Source: Nitrospinae bacterium CG11_big_fil_rev_8_21_14_0_20_45_15
GTDB lineage: Bacteria; Nitrospinota; Nitrospinia; Nitrospinales; VA-1
NCBI GenBank assembly: GCA_002787235.1
Contig: PCWG01000015.1
Span: 216,437 to 273,951, forward strand
Length of the DNA: 57,515 bases
Direction: 5' to 3'
Shown: positions 9,532 through 16,808 of the stretch, one piece after another
Position numbering within the stretch: position 1 is the stretch's first letter
How the letters are laid out: each line of letters starts with the position of its first letter
Position numbers and translations under genes: made by a program
The notes under the pieces: model-generated
The model's database searches: none
Told to the model about the DNA's origin: nothing
The model's input: only the letters and a program-made list of their open reading frames with translations

Positions 9532-10461
9532 TCATTCTTCGAAAATATATTTATTGGGGTTCACCGGAACTCCATGAAGCAAAACCTCATAGTGCAGATG
9601 AGGCCCAGTGCTCCTGCCTGTATTGCCTACTTCAGCAACAACCTGCCCTCTCTTTACCCGGTCCCCTACCTTGACCAAATGCTTTGAGTTATGTCCGTAT
9701 CGCGTTACCAACCCGTAACCGTGATCGACTTCCACCACCTTGCCATAGCCATAACCACGCCCCGAAACAACCACCACACCATCGGCTGTAGAACGAACAG
9801 GAGAGCCAAGCCGAGCTGCAATATCAATCCCTTCGTGCCTCTCTCTCAAACCAGTGAACGGAGATTTTCGGAATCCGAAACCAGAAGTCACCCAACCACG
9901 TAGAGGCCAAACAGATGGCGTCGAAGACAACAGTGAGGTCTGGCTTTTGAAATATTCATCCAACTGTTGAAAACTTACCGCTTGCACCTTGGTTTGATTG
10001 GTCAATGTCTCCAGACTAAAAGATATCTTCTCTGCTAAATTTTTAGCATCCTGTTCCAGTGAAGTGGAAAAACTGGATCCATCGAGTCCATAAGAACCAC
10101 CGACCCCCCAACTCTTATCTTCTGTATTCACAGAATCTTCAAGAGCAGTGATCATTCTCAGTTTCTTTTCAAAACGCTCCAGACGGGCAACTTCGTCCTC
10201 AATGCCCCTCACTTGCTTTGAAAACTTTTCTACCTGTATCTTCTGAAGTTTCGCTTGACGACGTAAGTCCACAAGCTGTTTCTTCTCTGAAGTAAGGGCC
10301 TGGTATTTTTTGGAAAAGTACACCGAGGTCCCAACCAGCCCCACTGAAACGATCAAAATAAAAGATAACGCAAATTTAAACAGGCGCTTGGAAACCCGAG
10401 CTCTTCTGGGTTCCGCCGCGGTTCCTGGGAAAATCATTAATGTGTAATAATCCTTTTCCAC
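9532..10461 (-). CDS. Membrane-anchored M23 (LytM-type) peptidoglycan endopeptidase
   Basis: A 309-residue cell-envelope protein. There is one N-terminal membrane segment (about residues 29-47), then a coiled coil (about 50-105), then a C-terminal M23 metallopeptidase domain. The zinc-site residues are present: HEGIDIA (His and Asp), YGHNSKH and the HLHYE motif (HxH). Such proteins cleave peptide crosslinks in peptidoglycan or act as amidase activators. The metal ligands are intact, so catalysis is likely. It precedes secA. Confidence 0.9.
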   Translation of the reverse strand: MEKDYYTLMIFPGTAAEPRRARVSKRLFKFALSFILIVSVGLVGTSVYFSKKYQALTSEKKQLVDLRRQAKLQKIQVEKFSKQVRGIEDEVARLERFEKKLRMITALEDSVNTEDKSWGVGGSYGLDGSSFSTSLEQDAKNLAEKISFSLETLTNQTKVQAVSFQQLDEYFKSQTSLLSSTPSVWPLRGWVTSGFGFRKSPFTGLRERHEGIDIAARLGSPVRSTADGVVVVSGRGYGYGKVVEVDHGYGLVTRYGHNSKHLVKVGDRVKRGQVVAEVGNTGRSTGPHLHYEVLLHGVPVNPNKYIFEE

Positions 10462-10621
10462 TCAACCTCCGAAATTGGGTAAAACTATACTGATATGCCC
10501 GCACAAACTCCGGGCAATATATCTTTAACTCTTTATTTTGTCAATATTTAATTAAGTTTTATGGGTACCAATGCAACGCTTGCAAATCAACTCTGATCTG
10601 CCATTATTTTTCTCGATATAT

Positions 10622-11533
10622 TTATTTAATCTTGTCTCTGGCCTGCAGGTGTTGTGGATTAAGACTCAGAACTCTTTGAAAATAAAGCTGTGATGTTTTT
10701 ATATCCCCTTTTTCTTCGTACAAGAGGCCCAGACTGAATAAAGCCGGGACCAACCCAGACACATAATGAACCTCATTGTAAATTTTTTCCATTTTCAAAA
10801 AAGGTTCGATCGCCAAATCAATCTTGTTTTGAGAATAAAGCCTAAACCCTTCTTGTCGCAATTCCCGAGTCAATACTTTGGCAAATCCCAAGGCAACTTC
10901 CAACTCTCCCTTTTCAACCTGCTCATTATATTTATCCACAAACAAATCGGGGTGTTTCATTTGCTTGTAGATAAAACGGAGGTTATCAAAAAACAGGGAT
11001 TCCTCTGGATTGATTCGAATCGCCTCCCAATTTTTTTGGACCGCGGCATCATAAGAACCCCTATCGGCCAACAAAGTACTCCATGCATTCCAGGCCAATG
11101 CGTTTTGGGAGTTGATCTTTAAAGATTCATCAAACAATGATTCTGCGGTATCATTTTTACCTTGATACAACGCAGACAAGCCTTGCGCAAATTTCACTTC
11201 AGAGGAGTTCGGATATTTTTTTTCCAAATGCAGAAGAATTTGATCGGCCTCATCCAGCCTGTCCACACCTTTGAATGCTTTGACAAATCCACGCAATAGA
11301 TAGCTGTCGGCACCCTCTTTCTGTACCAATTGAACAAAATCAGGAATCGCATTTTCATATTCCTTTCTTGCCAGTGCCAGAAGTGCGCGATCTTTTTGGG
11401 AGAGTGATTGATCCGAGTGATGGGGATTCTCCTCAGCTTTCAGATCTGAAAACGAGAATACAAGAACTTGGAGGCTCGCTATGAAAACTAAAAAAAGTGA
11501 GAATTTCCTCCGATGGTGAGGATTCATATCCAT
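10622..11533 (-). CDS. Exported TPR-repeat protein
   Basis: 303 residues with an N-terminal hydrophobic signal (FSLFLVFIASLQVLVFSF), then helical TPR units throughout. Recognisable TPR-type signatures include NSSEVKFAQGLSALYQGKNDTAESLFDES-like and ALFSLGLLYEEKGDIKTSQLYF-like repeats (consensus positions W/L-G-Y-A-P). TPR proteins are scaffolds; the partner is not evident. It is the last gene of the rpsF-to-dnaB run, starting about 30 bases after dnaB. Two ATGs lie six bases apart and neither has a clear ribosome site. Confidence 0.75.
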   Translation of the reverse strand: MDMNPHHRRKFSLFLVFIASLQVLVFSFSDLKAEENPHHSDQSLSQKDRALLALARKEYENAIPDFVQLVQKEGADSYLLRGFVKAFKGVDRLDEADQILLHLEKKYPNSSEVKFAQGLSALYQGKNDTAESLFDESLKINSQNALAWNAWSTLLADRGSYDAAVQKNWEAIRINPEESLFFDNLRFIYKQMKHPDLFVDKYNEQVEKGELEVALGFAKVLTRELRQEGFRLYSQNKIDLAIEPFLKMEKIYNEVHYVSGLVPALFSLGLLYEEKGDIKTSQLYFQRVLSLNPQHLQARDKIK

Positions 11534-11562
11534 AGAAACACGGTTTCAGAAATTGAGAGTTT

Positions 11563-12966
11563 TTAAAAGGGAACTTCAAAGTCATCTGGAATGGGTGGAG
11601 CATCGTCTGGATTTGGAGCATCTTCCCTTGAGCTGACATTATGGAATCGGGTGAATTGGTTTTCAAACCCTAAACGTACATCTCCAATCGGTCCATTTCG
11701 TTGTTTGCGTATCAGAACTTCTGCAATACCAACATCTTGCGTTTCTGGATTATAAACTTCATCGCGATAAATAAACATCACCACATCGGCATCCTGCTCG
11801 ATAGCACCCGACTCTCTCAAGTCCGAAAGCAATGGTCGTTTATCCGTTCGACTTTCGACAGCACGACTCAACTGCGACAAGGCAATGACGGGAATATTCA
11901 ATTCCTTGGCAAGGGATTTCAATCCGCGGGAGATTTCCGATATTTCCAGTTGCCGGCTTTCCTTACCAGAAGCAGAATGCATGAGTTGCAGGTAATCCAC
12001 AATGATCAAACCCAAATTTTGCTCTGCCGCCAACCTTCGAGTTCGCGCTCTTATTTCCAGACCGGAAAGCGATCCACTGTCATCAATAAAAATGGGTGCC
12101 TGAGAAAGCCGTGCTCCGGCCTGATGCAATTTTGGCCAATCACTTTTAGCAATGTACCCTGTCCGCAATTTATTTGAATCGACGCGCGCCTCGGCGCACA
12201 GCATACGATTGACCAATTGTTCTTTCGACATTTCCAGACTGAAAACAACCGAAGGTGCCTGGGCATGGATGGCGGCATGTCGGGCAATGTCCAGGGCAAA
12301 ACTGGTTTTACCCATACTGGGCCTTCCCGCAAGGATGATCAGATCCGATGGCTGCAAGCCGGAGGTCATATGATCTAAATCCAGAAAGCCGGTAGGAATT
12401 CCTGTCACCATACCCGGTTCTTCAGAGAGCTTCTCAGCGTCACGGATATTTGTTTTTACAACATCGGAAACTCTGACAAAATTACGGGTGGTTCTTTTAT
12501 CCGAAATTTCAAAAATATTTTTCTCGGCCTGATCCAGAATCTGATCAATGCTCTCAAACTCATTGTAACTGTTGGAAACTATTTCAGTCGCCGTTTGAAT
12601 CAATTCGCGCAGGATTTTTTTATCCTTAACGATTTTGGCATGGTGAGCAATTGCTGATGAGGTAGGTACAAAATCTTCCAGAAAGCTGAGGTATTCCAGA
12701 CCGCCAACTTCTTCAAAAATTTTTTCTCTACGCAAACCCTCACTGAGGGTGAGGATGTCTATTGACATGTTTTCTTCAAACAGTTTGCGGAGAACGGTGT
12801 AAATTTTTTGATGGGAAGACTTGTAGAAATCTTCCGTCGTCAAAGTTTCCAGAGAGCGGGCGAAAGACTCGCTGGACTTCAGGCAAGCACTCAAAACGCT
12901 TTGCTCCGCTTCCAAATTATAGGGAGGGAGTTTGTTCTGCGGAATGCTACCTGCGAAATCCGACAT
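11563..12966 (-). CDS. dnaB: Replicative DNA helicase DnaB
   Basis: The hexameric fork helicase. The N-terminal primase-interaction domain begins PPYNLEAEQSVLSACL. The RecA-like domain shows Walker A GRPSMGKTSFALDIA, Walker B IIVDYLQLM, and DLRESGAIEQDADVVMFIYRDE-type motif IV residues. The length of 467 is normal and no intein interrupts it. It follows rplI by 27 bases across a perfect small hairpin, an order shared with many bacteria (rpsF-ssb-rpsR-rplI-dnaB). Confidence 0.97.
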   Translation of the reverse strand: MSDFAGSIPQNKLPPYNLEAEQSVLSACLKSSESFARSLETLTTEDFYKSSHQKIYTVLRKLFEENMSIDILTLSEGLRREKIFEEVGGLEYLSFLEDFVPTSSAIAHHAKIVKDKKILRELIQTATEIVSNSYNEFESIDQILDQAEKNIFEISDKRTTRNFVRVSDVVKTNIRDAEKLSEEPGMVTGIPTGFLDLDHMTSGLQPSDLIILAGRPSMGKTSFALDIARHAAIHAQAPSVVFSLEMSKEQLVNRMLCAEARVDSNKLRTGYIAKSDWPKLHQAGARLSQAPIFIDDSGSLSGLEIRARTRRLAAEQNLGLIIVDYLQLMHSASGKESRQLEISEISRGLKSLAKELNIPVIALSQLSRAVESRTDKRPLLSDLRESGAIEQDADVVMFIYRDEVYNPETQDVGIAEVLIRKQRNGPIGDVRLGFENQFTRFHNVSSREDAPNPDDAPPIPDDFEVPF

Positions 12967-12983
12967 TTTAGCCAGGGGATGAA

Positions 12984-13002
12984 ACCGCCTGAATCAGGCG
13001 GT
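12984..13002 (-). promoter_or_regulatory. Perfect hairpin across the rplI stop codon
   Basis: ACCGCCTGA-A-TCAGGCGGT is a perfect short inverted repeat covering the rplI stop codon (12994-12996) and the start of the rplI-dnaB gap. No T-run follows, so it is more likely an mRNA processing, stability or attenuation element than a full terminator. Confidence 0.5.
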
Positions 13003-13512
13003 CTCCGATGTAGATTCGTTTTCACTATTTTCGGGAGTCGTCTCCGGGGCTTTAGCAGCCGGAGGAGGATTCTCGGCAACAACGGTCACACTGATTTGAG
13101 CAATGACTTCAGGATGTAACTTATAGGGAGCTTTGAATTCGCCCAAAGTTCGGATCGGCTCGTCCAGGTGGATTTTTTTACGATCGACCGCAATCCCTTT
13201 GCCGTGCAAAAAGTCAGCAATATCCTGAGCCGTCACAGAACCAAACAACTTGCCATGGTCACCAATTTTTTTAGTGATGATACAAACGATTTTAGAAATC
13301 TCCAAAGCTCTTTCTTCAGCCCCAACTTTGGCCTTTCGAAGTCGCCCTTGGACAATGCTCTTTTGGTGATTGAACTGCTTTAGATTTTTCGGGGTCGCTT
13401 GAATTGCCAAGCCCTGAGGGACCAGATAATTTCGACCGTATCCGTCTTTCACTTCCACTTCATCGCCACAATCGCCGAGACCATCAATATTTTCTTTGAG
13501 TAGTAACTTCAT
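12994..13512 (-). CDS. rplI: Large ribosomal subunit protein bL9
   Basis: 172 residues. The N-terminal RNA-binding domain is typical: MKLLLKENIDGLGDCGDEVEVKDGYGRNYLVPQGLA-like with the conserved GYGRNYL motif. A long helix and the C-terminal domain (GKLFGSVTAQDIA) follow. The last 27 or so residues form a Pro/Ala/Glu/Ser-rich tail that bL9 proteins usually lack (typical length about 150). It sits between the DUF2232 membrane gene and dnaB. Confidence 0.97.
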   Translation of the reverse strand: MKLLLKENIDGLGDCGDEVEVKDGYGRNYLVPQGLAIQATPKNLKQFNHQKSIVQGRLRKAKVGAEERALEISKIVCIITKKIGDHGKLFGSVTAQDIADFLHGKGIAVDRKKIHLDEPIRTLGEFKAPYKLHPEVIAQISVTVVAENPPPAAKAPETTPENSENESTSETA

Positions 13513-13555
13513 GATTACAACTGCTCCTTAATTTATAATAAATAAACCCATCACG

Positions 13556-14506
13556 TCATTCCGACTGAAAGGGGATCGATCTGAGTTTTCTAAAATCTGC
13601 CCAAAGGTCGAAAACCCCTATCCCAATTGTGATCCCGATCAAAATCGGTTGCAACATGATGAGAAAAAATGTGACAAACCAAATCAGGCGGGCAAACTTC
13701 CGGGTCTGTAGAAAATGAACGACCACCGCCACGCCCTGTATAAAATATGCGAATAAAACAACAACCAGCAGGTTTGTTCCAACAGACCCCAATCCACCGC
13801 CCAAAGCTACAGCAGCACCAGAAACCAGCAGAAACCAAACCATTGACTCGGGCAAATTCCACTCAGAAAACTTCTCCCTGCAAAAGGGAAACAAAACTTC
13901 GAGTTTTCCTGCAAAAAACTGCAAAGCAAAATAATTTATCAATGCCATAATCAACGAGCCAACCAATAACAACGAGGGATATATTTCCGAAAAAAGCTTC
14001 GCCACGCTACTGAAATTCTTTTCCAGCAGAAGCATATCTTCCGAGCTCCCTTCCTGCGCAGATTTCATAGCGTCTACTGTTATCTGAACTTGAGCTGAAA
14101 CCTGCTTCTCAATAAACTCAGACACCCCTACATCCTGTTCTGCCAAAAAAACAAACAAAAGCAGAACCGATACAGCGGTCGATCCCAAAGCCGAAAAGAA
14201 TACGCACCGATCCATCGGTTGACTTTGCCGAATTCCTTCTGCCATGACCCAGGCAAGAACACCGTACTCTGCAAAAAAAACTCTTGCGGGCAAATCTCCC
14301 GCAAAAATCAGCAAAAATAAAAAAACCAGCCCAATCAGCACCACACCCTGAGCTCGCCCCCCTCGAACAAAAGTCCAAATGATGGGCAGAGGCATCAACA
14401 CTCCCAAAACCATCCCCAAAAATGGAACAGTTACAGTCAGTGCCAATATCCCCAGAATGAGGACCAGAGGCAACCCCTGTTCCTTGGGATTAAACGACGG
14501 GAACAA
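13556..14506 (-). CDS. DUF2232 (YybS-like) multi-pass membrane protein
   Basis: 316 residues with about eight hydrophobic helices, resembling the DUF2232/YybS family often found between rpsR and rplI. The function of the family is not established. The reading frame begins with TTG at 14504-14506, three bases after the rpsR stop, so translation is probably coupled to rpsR. The cytoplasmic segment at about residues 130-165 is polar and helical. No catalytic motif was seen. Confidence 0.8.
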   Translation of the reverse strand: MFPSFNPKEQGLPLVLILGILALTVTVPFLGMVLGVLMPLPIIWTFVRGGRAQGVVLIGLVFLFLLIFAGDLPARVFFAEYGVLAWVMAEGIRQSQPMDRCVFFSALGSTAVSVLLLFVFLAEQDVGVSEFIEKQVSAQVQITVDAMKSAQEGSSEDMLLLEKNFSSVAKLFSEIYPSLLLVGSLIMALINYFALQFFAGKLEVLFPFCREKFSEWNLPESMVWFLLVSGAAVALGGGLGSVGTNLLVVVLFAYFIQGVAVVVHFLQTRKFARLIWFVTFFLIMLQPILIGITIGIGVFDLWADFRKLRSIPFQSE

Positions 14507-14509
14507 AGT

Positions 14510-14746
14510 TCAGCGTTCAACCGAAAAGGGCAACAATGCAATATTGCGCGCGAGCTTGACGGCTTCTGTCAAACGTCTTTGATGCTTCGCACAATTCCCA
14601 GAAATTCGTGAAGGGATGATTTTCCCTCTTTCTGAAATCAAAGGCTTCAATAGTTTAATGTCATAAAAGTCGATCACTTCTACTTTTTCTGCACAAAATC
14701 GGCAGATCTTTTGAGCAAAGAAACTTCTTTTTTTTGTATAGGTCAT
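14510..14746 (-). CDS. rpsR: Small ribosomal subunit protein bS18
   Basis: 78 residues with the S18 core [32 protein letters not shown]. Cysteines in KICRFC and GNCAKHQ suggest the zinc-binding (C+) form. It lies in the ribosomal/replication operon downstream of ssb; bS18 forms a heterodimer with bS6, which is encoded two genes upstream. Confidence 0.97.
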   Translation of the reverse strand: MTYTKKRSFFAQKICRFCAEKVEVIDFYDIKLLKPLISERGKIIPSRISGNCAKHQRRLTEAVKLARNIALLPFSVER

Positions 14747-14824
14747 CTTATTTCCTAAGGTGATTATATGAATGTTCGGCCAACAATTTTAAATAAAACC
14801 GCACCGAAAATATTATATTTATTT

Positions 14825-15238
14825 TTAAAAGGGAACGTCGTCGTCCCCGTGCATGCTTGGAGAATCTTGAGACGACGTCTCTCCCCCACCCATGGCTCCG
14901 GGACCGTCACCACGACCGCCTAAAAACTGAACCGTGGTGGCTGTGACATCCAGCTTGCTTCTTTTTTGACCGCCATCGGCCTCCCATGTGGAAAAACGCA
15001 AATATCCTTCAACAAAGACAGGCCGTCCCTTACTGAGATATTCTGAACAATTTTCGCCCTGCTTCCCCCAGACAGTGATGTCGACAAAACAAACTTCGTC
15101 TTTCCATTCATCACCCTGTTTGAATTTGCGGTTGACAGCAATTCCAAAACTTGCCAAGGCTGTGCCACTCGCGGTGTACCTCAACTCGGGATCGCGGGTC
15201 AAATTACCCATAAGTAAAACTTTATTAAAACTTGCCAT
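14825..15238 (-). CDS. ssb: Single-stranded DNA-binding protein
   Basis: 137 residues. The OB-fold begins [22 protein letters not shown]-like and includes [21 protein letters not shown]. The acidic C-terminal tail ends DDDVPF, the peptide that recruits SSB partner proteins. It starts four bases after the rpsF stop, with a GAGGA ribosome site inside the end of rpsF, so the two are translationally linked. Confidence 0.97.
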   Translation of the reverse strand: MASFNKVLLMGNLTRDPELRYTASGTALASFGIAVNRKFKQGDEWKDEVCFVDITVWGKQGENCSEYLSKGRPVFVEGYLRFSTWEADGGQKRSKLDVTATTVQFLGGRGDGPGAMGGGETSSQDSPSMHGDDDVPF

Positions 15239-15242
15239 GCAA

Positions 15243-15728
15243 CTAATCCTCTAAATCAGCTATTGTCGCATCATCGTCATCATCATCCGTTGCCGAATCA
15301 TCATCGTCATCGTCGGAAAGACCCTCAGTTGCATCAACTTCATTTATGCGATTCAAAGCTCGTTCGAGCTCTTTATCCGTTAAGCGGAGGACCAAAAACT
15401 TGATGATCGAGTCATTCAGGAAAAAATCCTTTTCCAATTCTACAACTCGAACATTTTCGCAGGTGTGGTAAAAATTCAAATAGATACCAAAACGATTCTT
15501 CTTCACACGATATGCGAGTCGCTTTTTGCCCCAGTTCTGAACATTCAAAGTGGAACCACCGTATTTTTTGAAATACTCGCCCACCTTTTCAATCATTGCG
15601 TTGACACCCGCATCATCTAGATCGGGCTTTAAAATTAAAACTGTCTGATAAGATCTCAAGATTTGCTCCTCTTGGGTTATAGCCTCAATTCCGGATGAAT
15701 TGAGGTGAGGGATTGATAAACGTTGCAT
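15243..15728 (-). CDS. rpsF: Small ribosomal subunit protein bS6 with acidic tail
   Basis: 161 residues. The bS6 core ([15 protein letters not shown]..., [22 protein letters not shown]) is normal. After about residue 135 comes a tail of mostly Asp with Ser, Thr and Ala ([15 protein letters not shown]), encoded by repeated GAT/GAC codons. Some bS6 proteins carry C-terminal Glu tails added by RimK; here an Asp tail is genetically encoded. It heads the minus-strand operon down to dnaB. Confidence 0.95.
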   Translation of the reverse strand: MQRLSIPHLNSSGIEAITQEEQILRSYQTVLILKPDLDDAGVNAMIEKVGEYFKKYGGSTLNVQNWGKKRLAYRVKKNRFGIYLNFYHTCENVRVVELEKDFFLNDSIIKFLVLRLTDKELERALNRINEVDATEGLSDDDDDDSATDDDDDDATIADLED

Positions 15729-15940
15729 TCTTCCATAAGATTCGATTTAAATCAAGGATTAAGGCAAACTCTTGCTAAAAACAGCAAATAACTAATCTTT
15801 AATGCAATGACATTAGCAACCGGGTCTTTCATATCGTCCCATTGCCCATAACATTTTCCATGTATTTAGTAATCTGCTTGCAGTCTCTATGGCTACGCAA
15901 CAAGCTAAAACACCACGAAAAAATATAAATATTTGCTAAT

Positions 15941-15970
15941 TTGACAAGTATGTTTTAGTTTCAATTACAT
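15941..15970 (+). promoter_or_regulatory. Sigma70-type promoter of the accessory cassette
   Basis: A perfect TTGACA at 15941-15946 is followed after 18 bases by TTACAT at 15965-15970. Downstream at 15991-16000 lies TAAGGAGGAC, a near-perfect ribosome binding site for the gene starting at 16010. Confidence 0.55.
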
Positions 15971-16009
15971 TTATTACTTATACAGAATATTAAGGAGGAC
16001 TGCTCTGAG

Positions 16010-16549
16010 ATGTCACCTGATGAAATAGAAAAAATGTTCCTGGCGAGGGGCAATACGATCATCAAAAATCCTTCTGTTGACCCGCAAATATTGATTGACG
16101 ATATCTGCTGGAGTACGGCGATTGATGACCCTGAAATCACTCGCGTTTTAGTTTCTATTGGCGGCGCGGATGGGCTACCATACATCCGTACAAAACTGTG
16201 CCGAAGTGGCACATCACTCATGACCATTGGTGGGATAGATCAATCTCTTTATTTGTTAAATCACGGGCTCCTAGAAATTTCTACCCTGGATGATGAAAAC
16301 ATTCAAATCAAGGCACAAGAATGGATTGGAGAACGTTTTTTTGCCGATATTTTCAGAGGCAGAACCGCGAATGTGACTTCTGTTGAACGAACACAACTGA
16401 TTGAAATCAATTCGGCCTTATTCGAAGTGACTCCGAAACTTCAGGTCTGTTTCAAAGATTTAATCATTCAGATCATGGACCGTAAAATCGGTGCTCTCTA
16501 CCGGCAGTTTGCGGAAATGAAAAAAGGGATGAGTAACACCAGCGGCTAA
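16010..16549 (+). CDS. Cyclic-nucleotide-binding-domain-like protein without DNA-binding domain
   Basis: 179 residues, not assigned to a named family by obvious motifs, but the central and C-terminal parts read like a Crp-type cyclic-nucleotide fold. There is a GTSLMTIGGIDQSLYLLNHGLLEIS stretch (residues 67-91) like the beta-roll pair GxxLfreGdxgdslYlilsGxvev, then IGERFFADIFRGRTANV (106-122) like the phosphate-binding cassette with its Arg (Arg118), then QLIEINSALFE and a helix. No helix-turn-helix follows, so it would be a stand-alone sensor domain. The first 60 residues are unlike the fold. It has its own promoter and strong ribosome site. Its base composition is like the chromosome (47% G+C in a 60-base sample), unlike the next two intact genes. 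Confidence 0.6.
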   Translation: MSPDEIEKMFLARGNTIIKNPSVDPQILIDDICWSTAIDDPEITRVLVSIGGADGLPYIRTKLCRSGTSLMTIGGIDQSLYLLNHGLLEISTLDDENIQIKAQEWIGERFFADIFRGRTANVTSVERTQLIEINSALFEVTPKLQVCFKDLIIQIMDRKIGALYRQFAEMKKGMSNTSG

Positions 16550-16579
16550 AAGTTAAAATACTCTAAGGTAACGTTATGT

Positions 16580-16807
16580 TTGAACGCACCTCATATCCTT
16601 GTAACCGAGGCATCTGGTCTGGTGGGAAGCACCCTGACCAATGCATTCCGCATCCAAGCCTACGCCATGCAAAATTGCGATAGAAACGTCCATACCTTCA
16701 ACTTCACCCATATCAGCAACGTGACTCGGGCTATACTTGTGTTGATGCTCTATTTGTTCGTTGGCCTGCGGGGAAAACCATCCAAGCCGTTACCAAAGGA
16801 AGTGTAG
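16580..16807 (+). pseudogene. Collapsed NAD-dependent sugar epimerase/dehydratase remnant
   Basis: A 75-codon frame joins two distant motifs of extended short-chain dehydrogenases. The start (HILVTEASGLVGSTLTNAF) mirrors the Rossmann TGASGxVGSxL motif with its first Gly changed to Glu. Soon after, FNFTHISNVTRAILVLM mirrors the DFTYIDDVVRAI motif that normally lies about 200 residues later. The catalytic YxxxK region is absent. This is best explained as an epimerase gene with a large internal deletion. The frame starts with TTG and its TAG stop (16805-16807) abuts the next gene's start. Confidence 0.55.
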
Positions 16808-16808
16808 T

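Noticed and set aside
16761-16808. Longer 800-residue start for the glycosyltransferase fusion
   Set aside because: The extra 16 codons lie inside the epimerase remnant and are unlike GT4 N-termini; the TTG at 16809 has GGAAG and restores the family start.
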